This document shows, in pieces, positions 9,126 to 18,220 of a stretch of 54,902 nt of DNA (the stretch's first letter is position 1; the number at the start of each line of letters is the position of its first letter). The notes beneath the pieces are model-generated. The model was given only the letters and a program-made list of their open reading frames with translations. It did not search any database and had not been told where the DNA came from. The stretch covers positions 1 to 54,902 of the forward strand of contig NZ_MSGO01000019.1 in assembly GCF_001929375.1 (NCBI RefSeq), given 5' to 3'. The position numbers and the translations under genes were made by a program. The DNA is from Actinomyces oris (GTDB lineage: Bacteria > Actinomycetota > Actinomycetes > Actinomycetales > Actinomycetaceae).

Positions 9126-9938
9126 CTACTGGACCGGCTTGAGGCGGATGACGGCCGGTTGCAGCAGGCGCAGCGGGTTGATGTAGGTCTTGGGACCGGT
9201 GCGCGCCCCCCAGTGCAGGGCGCAGACCCCGTCCGAGCGGTGCCCCGGCAGCAGGGTGCCGACGACCTGTCCCGCAGCCACCGCCTCACCCGCGCTGACG
9301 GCCGGTTCGACCGGCTCATAGGTGGTGCGGATCCCGTCGGCGTGATCGATGGACACCACGGGGCGCCCGGCCACCATGCCGGCGAAAGCGACCGTCCCCG
9401 CGGCGGCGCTGCGGATCTGAGCGCCCTCCGCGGCCGCGAGATCCACTCCCCGGTGCCCGCGTCCCCACACGACGGCGGGCGGGTCGAAGTCCTCCACCAC
9501 GGTGGCCGGCGCGCCGGTCGGCCACTGGTAACGGCCCCGCGGGCGACGGGTGCCCGCAGACCGGTCCGTTAGCGCCTGGTCGCCCGTCCCCGTCTCGTTG
9601 ACGAGTGGGGAGGAGGGGCTCAGGCTCGTCACGAGCGAGGTCGACGAGGTCAACCAGTGGGCGGCCTCGGCCGGCCCGGACACGCTGCCCGTCCGCTCGG
9701 GAAGCAACGGATCCTGGACCCACGGAGGCGGAACCGTGGTCACGGCAGTGCTGGTGGCCGGACTGGTGACTGCGCTCATGCCCTGAGCCGGTGGTGCACC
9801 GGGCAGTGCGGCCAGTGAGCCGCAGGTGATCACGGCCGTTGCCAGCGCCGCGAGGCGGCGGGGCGAGTGGTGGGGAGGAGAGGGCGGCGTGCGATGATCT
9901 CGGAGGTGGCGGCTTTGCCGGGGCTGCTGTGGGTGCAT
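9126..9938 (-). CDS. Secreted M23 (LytM) peptidoglycan endopeptidase
   Basis: 270 residues. An Arg/His-rich N-terminus and a hydrophobic stretch at about 28-48 look like a signal peptide. A Pro/Ser/Thr-rich linker follows, then the M23 domain at about 140-255. The zinc site is visible: H162 and D166 in GHRGVDLA, and H242 in ALHWGAR; H199 lies in the DHADGIRTTY motif. M23 enzymes cut peptide cross-links in the cell wall. The gene is divergent from rpsB, an arrangement frequent in Actinobacteria. The ATG at 9938 puts the signal sequence near the N-terminus, but its ribosome binding site (GAGGG) is very close, so an upstream GTG or TTG start is possible. Confidence 0.85.
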   Translation of the reverse strand: MHPQQPRQSRHLRDHRTPPSPPHHSPRRLAALATAVITCGSLAALPGAPPAQGMSAVTSPATSTAVTTVPPPWVQDPLLPERTGSVSGPAEAAHWLTSSTSLVTSLSPSSPLVNETGTGDQALTDRSAGTRRPRGRYQWPTGAPATVVEDFDPPAVVWGRGHRGVDLAAAEGAQIRSAAAGTVAFAGMVAGRPVVSIDHADGIRTTYEPVEPAVSAGEAVAAGQVVGTLLPGHRSDGVCALHWGARTGPKTYINPLRLLQPAVIRLKPVQ

Positions 9939-10436
9939 GCCCTCAGAGTGCGCGCCGAGCGGCCTTCGGTGCCGGGGGCGTCGTCGGCCCTGTGGAAAGC
10001 CCCTTGAGGAAGCGGCCTGTGGTGACTGGGACGACTCCGAATACCGCGGATTCGGCCTCGGCAGCCGGTCCAGTCCTGTGGTAGCCTCGCCCCCGCAGCA
10101 TTCTGCGGATCGCTCCGGCGTCAGCGGGAGACGGGCCCGGAATGCTGACTTCGCGTGCCTGTACCCGAGCACCTCGGGACGTCCCTCCGGGCGACACGGT
10201 CGCGGTCCCGGTCATCACGGTTCGCCACGGTGAACGGGTGGCCGTGCGTCGCAGGCACCAGGCCCCATCCGCGCCGGCTCCCAGCCGGTCACCGGCTTCG
10301 GTGCGCGTTCGCAAGCGTGCGGAACCACGGGGAAGAACCCAGAAGAAGAACCCCGGGACGTCCCCGAGCGCAGCTCGGCCGTCCCCCGAAATGATCGTGC
10401 GTCGAGCAACCTCTCGGCACACACGGAAGGACCGTC
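9939..10436. other. Divergent M23 peptidase / rpsB intergenic region with rpsB leader
   Basis: I see no gene in this stretch of about 500 bases. It must hold promoters for both flanking genes. A TAGCCT at 10082-10087 is a possible -10 box for rpsB, with no clear -35. A strong leader hairpin lies at 10355-10385. Confidence 0.5.
10355..10385 (+). promoter_or_regulatory. Hairpin in the rpsB 5' leader
   Basis: GGGACG pairs with CGTCCC on the outside, and CCGAGC pairs with GCTCGG around a GCA loop inside. It lies about 50 nt before the rpsB start. It could be an S2 autoregulatory structure, but this is inferred from position only. Confidence 0.45.
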
Positions 10437-11285
10437 ATGGCCGTCGTTACCATGCGCCAGCTCCTTGACAGCGGTGTCCACTTCGGGCACCAGACTCGTC
10501 GCTGGAACCCCAAGATGAAGCGCTTCATCCTCACCGAGCGCAACGGCATCTACATCATCGACCTCCAGCAGTCCATTGAGGGCATCAACACCGCCTACGA
10601 CTTCGTCAAGGAGATCGTCGCTCGCGGCGGCAACATCCTGTTCGTCGGAACCAAGAAGCAGGCTCAGTCCGCCGTGGCCGAGCAGGCCCAGCGCGTCGGC
10701 ATGCCCTACGTCAACCAGCGCTGGCTGGGCGGCATGCTCACCAACTTCTCCACCGTGCGCGCCCGCCTGGACCGCATGAAGGAGCTCGAGCAGATCGACT
10801 TCGACGACGTGGCCGGCTCCGGCCGCACCAAGAAGGAGCTGCTCATGATGCGCCGCGAGAAGGACAAGCTCCAGCGCACCCTGGGCGGTATCCGCGACAT
10901 GAGCAAGCTCCCCGCGGCCGTGTGGGTCGTGGACACCAAGAAGGAGCACCTGGCCATCTCCGAGGCCCAGAAGCTCGGGATCCCGGTCATCGCCATCCTG
11001 GACACCAACTGCGACCCGGACGAGGCCACCTACGGCATCCCCGGCAACGACGACGCCATCCGCGCCGTCACCCTGCTCACCCGCGTCGTCGCCGACGCCA
11101 CCGCCGAGGGCCTGCTGGCCCGCTCCGGCGGCCGCGTCCGCACCGGTGAGGAGGCCGAGGTCGCCCCCGCCGACGCCGAGCCGCTGCCCGAGTGGGAGGC
11201 CCAGCTCCTCGCCGGAGCCGAGGCCGACGCGCCGGCCGCTGAGACCGCCGAGGCCACCGAGGCCCCTGCCGCCGAGCAGGCCTGA
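10437..11285 (+). CDS. rpsB: 30S ribosomal protein S2
   Basis: 282 residues. It begins [19 protein letters not shown] and contains WNPKMKRFI and [11 protein letters not shown], all diagnostic of bacterial S2, a structural protein of the small subunit. The last 45 or so residues are an Ala/Glu/Pro-rich acidic tail, making it longer than the 241-residue E. coli protein; such tails are common in high-GC Gram-positives. The ATG follows AAGGA. tsf comes next in the classic rpsB-tsf order, with a strong hairpin between them. Confidence 0.98.
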   Translation: MAVVTMRQLLDSGVHFGHQTRRWNPKMKRFILTERNGIYIIDLQQSIEGINTAYDFVKEIVARGGNILFVGTKKQAQSAVAEQAQRVGMPYVNQRWLGGMLTNFSTVRARLDRMKELEQIDFDDVAGSGRTKKELLMMRREKDKLQRTLGGIRDMSKLPAAVWVVDTKKEHLAISEAQKLGIPVIAILDTNCDPDEATYGIPGNDDAIRAVTLLTRVVADATAEGLLARSGGRVRTGEEAEVAPADAEPLPEWEAQLLAGAEADAPAAETAEATEAPAAEQA

Positions 11286-11305
11286 GCGCACAGCCTCAGC
11301 TCCTC

Positions 11306-11336
11306 GCTCACAGCGCGGCATCCCCGCGCTGTGAGC
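11306..11336 (+). terminator. Hairpin between rpsB and tsf (terminator or attenuator)
   Basis: A perfect 13-bp stem, GCTCACAGCGCGG with its complement, closes a 5-nt loop; CTTTTTC follows about 15 nt later. It lies 20 nt after the rpsB stop and could lower tsf expression relative to rpsB. Confidence 0.7.
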
Positions 11337-11395
11337 ACCTCTTCACTCGTCCTTTTTCACACGTCTATTAGTCACTGACTGACCAGGAGACATTC

Positions 11396-12235
11396 ATGGC
11401 GAACTACACCACCGCTGACATCAAGGCGCTGCGCGAGAAGACCGGCGCCGGCATGCTCGACGTCAAGAAGGCCCTCGACGAGGCCAATGGCGACACCGAG
11501 AAGGCCATCGAGATCATTCGCGTCAAGGGCCTCAAGGGCATTGCCAAGCGCGAGGGGCGCGCCGCCTCCGCCGGCCTCATCGCCGCCAAGGTCGTCGACT
11601 CCGGCAACGGCCAGGTCGGCGTCCTCGTCGAGATCAACGCCGAGACCGACTTCGTGGCCAAGAACCAGAAGTTCCTCGACTACGCCGAGCAGGTCCTCAC
11701 CGCCGCCCTCGACTCCGGCGCCACCGACGCCGAGGCCCTGGCCGAGGTCGAGGTCGACGGCTCCACCGTCAAGGAGCTCACCGACGGCATGCAGGCCGTC
11801 ATCGGCGAGAAGATCGTCGTGCGTCGCGTCGGTCGTCTTGAGGCCGACAAGATCGAGCTCTACCTGCACCGCACCAACCCCGACCTGCCCGCTCAGGTCG
11901 GCGTCCTGGTGGGCACCGACGCCAAGGCCGCCGAGGCGGCTCACGACGTCGCCATGCACATCGCCGCGTACTCCCCGGCCTACGCCACCCGCGACGACGT
12001 GCCGGCCGAGGTCGTGGACAAGGAGCGCGCCATCGCCGAGGAGACCACCCGCGCCGAGGGCAAGCCCGAGAAGGCCATCCCCAAGATCGTCGAGGGTCGC
12101 CTCAACGGCTTCTTCAAGGAGAACGTCCTGGTCGACCAGGCCTTCGCCAAGGACCCCAAGACCACGGTCGGCAAGGTCGTCGAGGCCACCGGCGGCGAGC
12201 TGACCGGCTTCGTGCGCTTCCGCGTCGGCGCCTGA
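11396..12235 (+). CDS. tsf: Translation elongation factor Ts
   Basis: 279 residues. The N-terminal UBA-like segment reads DIKALREKTGAGMLDVKKAL, and the TDFVAKN motif that contacts EF-Tu is at 84-90. EF-Ts exchanges GDP for GTP on EF-Tu in the cytoplasm. The length is normal for the family. The ATG follows CCAGGAGA at good spacing. A GC-rich terminator hairpin at 12309-12347 closes the rpsB-tsf unit. Confidence 0.98.
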   Translation: MANYTTADIKALREKTGAGMLDVKKALDEANGDTEKAIEIIRVKGLKGIAKREGRAASAGLIAAKVVDSGNGQVGVLVEINAETDFVAKNQKFLDYAEQVLTAALDSGATDAEALAEVEVDGSTVKELTDGMQAVIGEKIVVRRVGRLEADKIELYLHRTNPDLPAQVGVLVGTDAKAAEAAHDVAMHIAAYSPAYATRDDVPAEVVDKERAIAEETTRAEGKPEKAIPKIVEGRLNGFFKENVLVDQAFAKDPKTTVGKVVEATGGELTGFVRFRVGA

Positions 12236-12308
12236 TCCGTTCACTGTTCGGGTCGGTTCGGCCAGCCGCTGGCGAGGTCGGCTCGACCGGTGATGTCTGA
12301 AGACATCC

Positions 12309-12347
12309 GGGGCGGGGGTGCGAGCACCATGCTCGTGCCCCCGCCCC
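12309..12347 (+). terminator. Rho-independent-type terminator after tsf
   Basis: A 17-bp stem beginning GGGGCGGGGG and ending CCCCCGCCCC, with two weak internal pairs, closes an ACCAT loop. It is followed by the pyrimidine-rich GTCCTGTTCCCC. No other gene feature was seen between tsf and pyrH. Confidence 0.8.
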
Positions 12348-12498
12348 GTCCTGTTCCCCTCTCACTCATCGACGTCCCTCACCGTCTGCTCCCCGGGGCG
12401 CCTTCCTCAAGCACGCCTCATGCGTGGTCCTCGTCCCATGGCATGCCTGACCACCCGGGTTGACGCTCATCGTGGCCCGGTGCCCGCCCGGGACGGGG

Positions 12499-12504
12499 TA
12501 GGCT
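12499..12504 (+). promoter_or_regulatory. Possible -10 box of the pyrH promoter
   Basis: TAGGCT lies 39 nt upstream of the pyrH ATG. No good -35 box sits 17 nt before it (a TTGACG at 12460 is too far), so this is tentative. Confidence 0.35.
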
Positions 12505-12543
12505 GTGCCAAGCCTGCCCACCGAACCCAGGAGACATAGCGCA

Positions 12544-13296
12544 ATGAGTCAGGAACCGGCTCGTGACGACCGCGTCGCCCACGGCACGCACCCCCGACGT
12601 GTTCTACTCAAGCTCTCCGGTGAGGTCTTCGGCGGCGGATCGATAGGGCTGGACTCCGACGTCGTCTTCGACGCCGCCCGCCAGATCGCCGAGGCCGTAC
12701 GCGCCGGAGTCCAGGTCTCCGTCGTCGTCGGAGGCGGGAACTTCTTCCGCGGCGCCGAGCTCTCCTCACGCGGCATGGACCGCGCCCGCGCCGACTACAT
12801 GGGCATGCTGGGGACCGTCATGAACGCCCTGGCCCTTCAGGACTTCATCGAGAAGGCGGGGGTGCCCGCCCGCGTCCAGACGGCCATCGCCATGGGGCAG
12901 GTCGCCGAGTCCTACATCCCCCTGCGGGCCATCCGCCACATGGAGAAGAACCGCGTCGTCGTCTTCGGCGCCGGTGCCGGCCTGCCCTACTTCTCCACGG
13001 ACACCGTCTCGGCCCAGCGCGCCCTGGAGACCCACTGCGACGAGCTGCTCGTGGGCAAGAACGGGGTCGACGGCGTCTACACCGCCGACCCCCGCAAGAA
13101 CCCCGAGGCCCGGCGCCTGGACCGGCTCACCTATGAGCGTGCCCTGGCCGACGGCCTCCAGGTGGTCGACGCCTCCGCCTTCGCCCTGTGCCGCGACAAC
13201 GGCCTGACCATGCGGGTCTTCGGCATGGGGGAGCCCGGTAACATCACCCGCGCCCTGCTGGGTGAGAGAATCGGGACACTCGTCAGCTGCGACTGA
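12544..13296 (+). CDS. pyrH: Uridylate (UMP) kinase
   Basis: 250 residues from the ATG at 12544, which follows AGGAGA; the open frame begins earlier but has no ribosome binding site. An amino-acid-kinase fold is evident from KLSGE (23-27) and GGGNFFRG (63-70), followed by the [14 protein letters not shown] segment and a DGVYTADP nucleotide-binding motif. The enzyme phosphorylates UMP to UDP in pyrimidine nucleotide synthesis. It is followed by frr, as in most Actinobacteria. Confidence 0.97.
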   Translation: MSQEPARDDRVAHGTHPRRVLLKLSGEVFGGGSIGLDSDVVFDAARQIAEAVRAGVQVSVVVGGGNFFRGAELSSRGMDRARADYMGMLGTVMNALALQDFIEKAGVPARVQTAIAMGQVAESYIPLRAIRHMEKNRVVVFGAGAGLPYFSTDTVSAQRALETHCDELLVGKNGVDGVYTADPRKNPEARRLDRLTYERALADGLQVVDASAFALCRDNGLTMRVFGMGEPGNITRALLGERIGTLVSCD

Positions 13297-13456
13297 CCCG
13301 GCTGCGGGCTCCGACGGACCGCCGACGGTCCCGTCCGAGCTCCGTGGCCGCCCCGGCGCAGACGGCCAGCACACCCTCCCAACCCGCAGCCATCCCCACG
13401 ATGACCGACCCGACCACTACCTGACGAACCCACGACCGCCCAGTAAAGGAAGCACC

Positions 13457-14014
13457 ATGATCGACGACGTCATGCTCGAGGCCGAGGACAAGATGGACAA
13501 GGCCCTCCAGGCCGCCAAGAGCGAGCTGGCCACCATCCGCACCGGCCGCGCCAACCCCTCGATGTTCAACGGGATCGTCGTGGACTACTACGGCGCCCCC
13601 ACCCCGCTCCAGCAGCTCGCCTCCCTGACGATCCCCGAGGCCCGCACCGTCCTGGTCAGCCCCTTCGACCGCTCCGCCATGAAGGACATCGTCACCGCCA
13701 TCCGCGAGTCCGACCTCGGCGTCAACCCCACCGATGACGGCGCCGTCATCCGCGTCACCCTGCCGGCCCTGACCGAGGAGCGCCGTAAGGACTACGTCAA
13801 GCTCGCCCGCTCCCGCGCCGAGGACTCCCGCGTCCAGGTGCGCGGTATCCGCGGCAAGGCCAAGAAGGAGCTCGAGGCCATCAAGAAGGACGGCGAGGCC
13901 GGCGAGGACGACGTCAAGCGTGCCGAGCACGAGCTCGACGGCCTCACCAAGCGCTTCGTCGAGCAGATCGACGCCGCCCTGAGCGCCAAGGAGGCCGAGC
14001 TGCTCGAGGTCTGA
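13457..14014 (+). CDS. frr: Ribosome recycling factor
   Basis: 185 residues, the normal RRF length. It starts MIDDVMLEAEDKM and contains the TIRTGRANPSMF motif and the Lys/Glu-rich C-terminal helices of domain I. With EF-G it splits post-termination ribosomes. The ATG has AAAGGA 6 nt upstream. An upstream open frame overlapping the end of pyrH is not part of the protein. pyrH lies 160 nt upstream, and no terminator is visible between them. Confidence 0.97.
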   Translation: MIDDVMLEAEDKMDKALQAAKSELATIRTGRANPSMFNGIVVDYYGAPTPLQQLASLTIPEARTVLVSPFDRSAMKDIVTAIRESDLGVNPTDDGAVIRVTLPALTEERRKDYVKLARSRAEDSRVQVRGIRGKAKKELEAIKKDGEAGEDDVKRAEHELDGLTKRFVEQIDAALSAKEAELLEV

Positions 14015-14079
14015 GCCGCCTCGTCCCGGGATCGGCCGCGCCTCCCGCCCGGCCTCCCGCCCCTGTCCCGTCAACCCCT

Positions 14080-15018
14080 GTGAGCCCCGTGTCGCCTCTG
14101 CTGAACCCGCGTCCCACGCGCAACCACGACCCCCTGCCCGCCACCGGGCGGGCGGGACGCAACCTGCCCGCCGCCATCGGGGTGGCGGTCGTGCTCATCT
14201 CCGTGGTCCTGGGCTCTCTGGCCTTCTACAAGGTCATCTTCGTGGGCGTCGTCGTGCTGGCCGTCTGCGGGGCGCTGTGGGAGCTGGCGGCGGCCTTCGC
14301 CCGCAAGCGCATCCGCCTGCCCCTGGCGCCGCTGTGGCTGGGGACCCTGGGAATCTCCGTGTGCGCCTGGGAGGTGGGAGCGGAGGCGGCCTTCGGGGCC
14401 TACGTCGCCACCGTCGGCGCCTGCGTCCTGTGGAGCTTCATGGACCAGGCCGAGGCGGAGGTCGGCACCGTCCTGGAGCAGGCCGGTCACGACATCCCCC
14501 GCACCGAGGCCCACGACGAGGTCCGCCGCTCGCGCTCCAGCGCGGCGGCCGCCTCGGTCTTCGCCGCCACCTACCTGCCCTTCCTGGCCGGTTTCGCCGT
14601 ACTGCTCCTCGTGCAGGAGCACGGCGTGGGGAAAGTCATGATGCTCATCGCCCTGGCGGCAGCCAACGACACCGGCGGGTGGATGGCCGGCATCACCTTC
14701 GGCCGTCACCCCCTGGCGCCCTCGGTCTCACCCAAGAAGTCCTGGGAGGGGCTCATGGGCTCCCTGCTGGCGACGGTGGCGACCGGGGCCGGCTGCGTCT
14801 GGGCCATCGGCGGTCCCTGGTGGGCCGGGGCCGCACTGGGCGCCTGCACCGTGGTCGTCTCCACCCTGGGCGACCTGGGAGAGTCCCTGCTCAAGCGCGA
14901 CCTGGGACTCAAGGACATGGGCACGCTCCTGCCCGGACACGGGGGAATCATGGACCGGCTCGACTCGATCCTCGTGGCCGCTCCACTTGTCTACGCCTTC
15001 ACCCTCCTGGTGAAATAG
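14080..15018 (+). CDS. cdsA: Phosphatidate cytidylyltransferase
   Basis: 312 residues with about seven to eight hydrophobic segments. The CDP-diglyceride synthase signature is complete near the C-terminus: KRDLGLKD (272-279), PGHGG (285-289) and DRLD (292-295). The enzyme makes CDP-diacylglycerol for membrane phospholipids. GTG at 14080 is used as the start; a second GTG lies at 14089, and neither has a strong ribosome binding site, which suggests coupling to frr 65 nt upstream. uppS, often found between frr and cdsA elsewhere, is absent here. Confidence 0.95.
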   Translation: MSPVSPLLNPRPTRNHDPLPATGRAGRNLPAAIGVAVVLISVVLGSLAFYKVIFVGVVVLAVCGALWELAAAFARKRIRLPLAPLWLGTLGISVCAWEVGAEAAFGAYVATVGACVLWSFMDQAEAEVGTVLEQAGHDIPRTEAHDEVRRSRSSAAAASVFAATYLPFLAGFAVLLLVQEHGVGKVMMLIALAAANDTGGWMAGITFGRHPLAPSVSPKKSWEGLMGSLLATVATGAGCVWAIGGPWWAGAALGACTVVVSTLGDLGESLLKRDLGLKDMGTLLPGHGGIMDRLDSILVAAPLVYAFTLLVK

Positions 15019-15090
15019 GGACGGCATGCCGCACCCATCCCTATCGACCAGCCCGGCCCTCCCCAGCCCCGGGACACGAGGAGCACGAGC

Positions 15091-16353
15091 GTGAGTCCAT
15101 CGCGAGTACAGCAGCGCCCCCGGCGCCCACAACCCGTCAGCATCACCGGGCGGCCGCGTGACGGCCAGGTCCAGGTCATGCCCACCGACCAGCCCCCGGA
15201 GGGCGCCTCCAACCCGGACGCCAAACCGCGCCTGTCCTTCGCGGTGCCGCCGGCGCGCGGAAAGGCCCCCCATCACCTGGCCGACCTCGACCTGGCCGGC
15301 CGTAAGGCCGCCTGCAAGGACTCGGGCCTGCCCTCCTTCCGGGCCGACCAGCTCTCACGCCACTACTTCACGCACTTCACCCGCGACAGCGCGGACATGA
15401 CCGACCTGCCCGCCGCCCAGCGCGAGCAGCTGTGCGCCGAGCTGCTGCCCGAGCTCATCACCCCGGTGCGCGCCCTGCGCGCCGACGGCGGACGCACCAT
15501 CAAGCACCTGTGGGAGCTGCACGACGGCGTGCGCGTCGAGAGCGTCCTCATGCGCTACAAGGAGCGCACCACCCTGTGCGTCTCCTCCCAGGCCGGCTGC
15601 GGCATGGCCTGCCCCTTCTGCGCCACCGGTCAGATGGGCCTGACCCGCAACCTGTCCACCGGGGAGATCGTGGAGCAGGTGCGCCACGCCGCCCAGGCCT
15701 CGGCCGCCGGGGAGCTGAGCGGGGGACCGGCCCGACTGTCCAACGTGGTCTTCATGGGCATGGGCGAGCCGATGGTCAACTACAAGAACGTCGTCGGCGC
15801 CCTCCACCGGCTCATCGACCCGGCCCCGGAGGGCTTCGGCCTGTCGGCCCGCGGTATCACCGTCTCCACCGTGGGACTCGTCCCCCTCATCCGCCGGCTC
15901 GCCGGCGAGGGGCTGCCGGTGACCCTGGCCGTCTCCCTGCACGCCCCCGACGACGAGCTGCGCGACGAGCTCATCCCCGTCAACTCCAAGTGGAAGGTCG
16001 GTGAGCTGCTCGACGCCGCCCACGACTACTTCCTGGCCACCGGCCGGCGCGTGTCCATCGAGTACGCGCTCATCAAGAACATGAACGACCACGCCTGGCG
16101 TGCCCAGCTGCTCGCTGACGAGCTCAACCGCAGGGACACCGGATGGGCCCATGTCAACCCCATCCCGCTCAACCCCACCCCGGGGTCCATCTGGACCTGC
16201 TCGGAGGTTGCGGTTCAGGATATGTTCGTTGACACGCTCCGGCGTGCCGGAATTACCACGACAGTGCGAGACACTCGAGGCAGCGACATCGACGGTGCCT
16301 GCGGTCAGCTCGCGACCGAGGTACTCAACCAGGAGAGGGCCAAGACGACATGA
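15091..16353 (+). CDS. rlmN: 23S rRNA (adenine(2503)-C(2))-methyltransferase RlmN
   Basis: 420 residues. The radical-SAM CxxxCxxC cluster motif is C170, C174 and C177 in CGMACPFCATG. The methyl-carrying cysteine is C404 in DGACGQLATE. The GMGEPMVNYKNV segment is typical. The enzyme methylates A2503 of 23S rRNA. A Pro/Arg-rich N-terminal extension of about 60 residues precedes the conserved part. GTG at 15091 follows GAGGAG; an ATG at 15178 would give a shorter form. The stop overlaps the next ATG by 4 nt, so the two genes are translationally coupled. Confidence 0.96.
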   Translation: MSPSRVQQRPRRPQPVSITGRPRDGQVQVMPTDQPPEGASNPDAKPRLSFAVPPARGKAPHHLADLDLAGRKAACKDSGLPSFRADQLSRHYFTHFTRDSADMTDLPAAQREQLCAELLPELITPVRALRADGGRTIKHLWELHDGVRVESVLMRYKERTTLCVSSQAGCGMACPFCATGQMGLTRNLSTGEIVEQVRHAAQASAAGELSGGPARLSNVVFMGMGEPMVNYKNVVGALHRLIDPAPEGFGLSARGITVSTVGLVPLIRRLAGEGLPVTLAVSLHAPDDELRDELIPVNSKWKVGELLDAAHDYFLATGRRVSIEYALIKNMNDHAWRAQLLADELNRRDTGWAHVNPIPLNPTPGSIWTCSEVAVQDMFVDTLRRAGITTTVRDTRGSDIDGACGQLATEVLNQERAKTT

Positions 16354-16895
16354 GCGACATGTTCCCCAAGGCAGCGCTCCTGCGACCGGGCTACCGCCCC
16401 GAGCAGGTGGACCGCTACTTCGAGACGGCTCACGAAATCTACGACGCCGGTGAGCTCGACGAGATGGACTCCGAGGGCGTACGCACCGTCGCCTTCGACG
16501 TCGTCCTGCGCGGCTACCAGCCCCAGGCCGTGGACGCGGCCCTCGACCGGCTCGAGGCCGCCTTCCTCCAGCGCCGGCGGGCGGCCTTCGTGGCCAAGAA
16601 GGGCCGCCAGGCCTGGATGGACCAGGTCACCCAGCTCGCCACCACCCTCTACCCGCGTCTGCTGCGCCCGGCCGGCGAGCGCTTCGCCCCAGCCTCCGGG
16701 CAGGGGTATGACAAGACCGACGTCGACGCCCTCATGGACCGTATCGCCGGCTACTTCGACTCCGACACCACCCTGACCTCCAGCGAGGTGCGCGGAGCGG
16801 TCTTCCGCCGGGCCCGGGGGAACAAGGCCTACGGGGAGCCCAGCGTCGACCGCTACCTGGCGCGCGTCGTCGAGGTCCTCCTGTCCGTCGAGTGA
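16350..16895 (+). CDS. DivIVA-domain protein
   Basis: 181 residues. It contains repeats of the short DivIVA-type motif in which a Tyr-containing turn precedes a helix: GYRPEQVDRYFETA (about 14-27), GYQPQAVDAALDRLE (about 55-69) and GYDKTDVDALMDRI (about 118-131). DivIVA proteins bind curved membrane and scaffold polar growth or septation, but this one lacks the long coiled coil, so its role is unclear. It overlaps rlmN by 4 nt (ATGA) and precedes dxr. This small gene is often present between rlmN and dxr in Actinobacteria. Confidence 0.8.
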   Translation: MSDMFPKAALLRPGYRPEQVDRYFETAHEIYDAGELDEMDSEGVRTVAFDVVLRGYQPQAVDAALDRLEAAFLQRRRAAFVAKKGRQAWMDQVTQLATTLYPRLLRPAGERFAPASGQGYDKTDVDALMDRIAGYFDSDTTLTSSEVRGAVFRRARGNKAYGEPSVDRYLARVVEVLLSVE

Positions 16896-16927
16896 GTCGA
16901 GTACATCCTGAGGAAACCCGCCACCCC

Positions 16928-18220
16928 ATGACCAGCCACGCACCAGCGCCCTGCCATCACCCACCGCGACTGGTCCTCCTGGGATCCACCGGGTCGATCG
17001 GCACCCAGACCCTCGAGGTCCTCACCCGCCTGGGGACGGCCGCTCCGCAGGTGGTCGCCCTGGCCGCCGGCGGATCGCGCCTGGAGCTCCTGGCCCGCCA
17101 GGCCATCACCTGGGAGGTTCCCGTCCTGGCCGTCACCGGCGGGGGAGAGGACCTCGCCGACCGCCTGCGCCAGGCCCTGAGGGCCGCAGCCTCCCAGGCG
17201 GGCCGACCCGACCCGGTCACCACCATCCTCACCGGCCCCGATGCCGCCACCACGGCGGTCCAGGCCGCCGAGCTCGGGGTCTGCGACACGGTCGTCAACG
17301 GCATCACCGGCTCGGTGGGACTGCTGCCCACACTGGCCGCCCTGGCCGGCGGAGCCCGCCTGGCCCTGGCCAACAAGGAGTCCCTCGTCGTCGGGGGCGC
17401 CCTGGTCCGCCAGGCGCTCACCCGACCCGGCCAGATCGTTCCCGTGGACTCCGAGCACTCCGCCATCGCCCAGGCCCTGGCCTGCGGCCGCCACGAGAAG
17501 GGACTGACCAGCCCCGTCCTCAGCGGGCGCAGTGAGGTCAGGCGGCTGGTCCTGACCGCCTCCGGCGGTCCCTTCCGCGGGCGCAGCCGCGCCGAGCTCA
17601 CCGGGATCAGTGCCGCCGCCGCCCTCAAGCACCCCACCTGGGACATGGGGCCGGTGGTGACCATCAACTCCTCGACCCTCATCAACAAGGGGCTCGAGCT
17701 CATCGAGGCCCACCTCCTGTTCGACATGGCCCCCGAGCAGATCGACGTCGTCGTCCACCCCCAGTCCGTCATCCACTCCATGGTGGAGTTCACCGACGGC
17801 GCCACCATCGCCCAGGCCTCCCCGCCCGACATGCGCCTGCCCATCGCCCTGGGCCTGACCTGGCCCGAGCGCCCCGACCTGTCGGGGCTGGTGACTCCCA
17901 ACGACTGGCACCAACTGGTCAGCTGGACCTTCGAGCCGCTGGACAGTGCCGCCTTCCCCGCCGTCGACCTGGCCCGCAGCGCCGTGGCGGCCTCGGACAC
18001 CCACCCGGCCGTGCTCAACGCGGCCAACGAGCAGGCCGTCGCCGCCTTCCTCGCCGGCGGCCTGGAGTGGCTGGACATCATCGAGATCGATGCGGCCGTC
18101 ATCGGCGAGCACGAGGGCCTGACCGGCCCGGGCCTCGACGACGTCCTGGCCGTGGAGACCTGGGCACGCGCCCGCGCCGACGAGCTCATCGCGGCACGAA
18201 ACGGAGGAACGCACTCGTGA
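16928..18220 (+). CDS. dxr: 1-deoxy-D-xylulose 5-phosphate reductoisomerase
   Basis: 430 residues. The NADPH-binding motif GSTGSIG is at 19-25, followed by LANKESLVVGG, VDSEHSAI, the SGGPFR loop, and HPTWDMG with NKGLELIEA. These are the hallmarks of IspC/Dxr. It converts DXP to MEP, the first committed step of the non-mevalonate isoprenoid pathway. ATG at 16928 is chosen; AGGAAA lies about 12 nt upstream. A GTG at 16892 overlapping the previous stop is possible. The stop overlaps the start of the M50 protease gene. Its co-presence with a mevalonate operon in this window is unusual. Confidence 0.96.
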   Translation: MTSHAPAPCHHPPRLVLLGSTGSIGTQTLEVLTRLGTAAPQVVALAAGGSRLELLARQAITWEVPVLAVTGGGEDLADRLRQALRAAASQAGRPDPVTTILTGPDAATTAVQAAELGVCDTVVNGITGSVGLLPTLAALAGGARLALANKESLVVGGALVRQALTRPGQIVPVDSEHSAIAQALACGRHEKGLTSPVLSGRSEVRRLVLTASGGPFRGRSRAELTGISAAAALKHPTWDMGPVVTINSSTLINKGLELIEAHLLFDMAPEQIDVVVHPQSVIHSMVEFTDGATIAQASPPDMRLPIALGLTWPERPDLSGLVTPNDWHQLVSWTFEPLDSAAFPAVDLARSAVAASDTHPAVLNAANEQAVAAFLAGGLEWLDIIEIDAAVIGEHEGLTGPGLDDVLAVETWARARADELIAARNGGTHS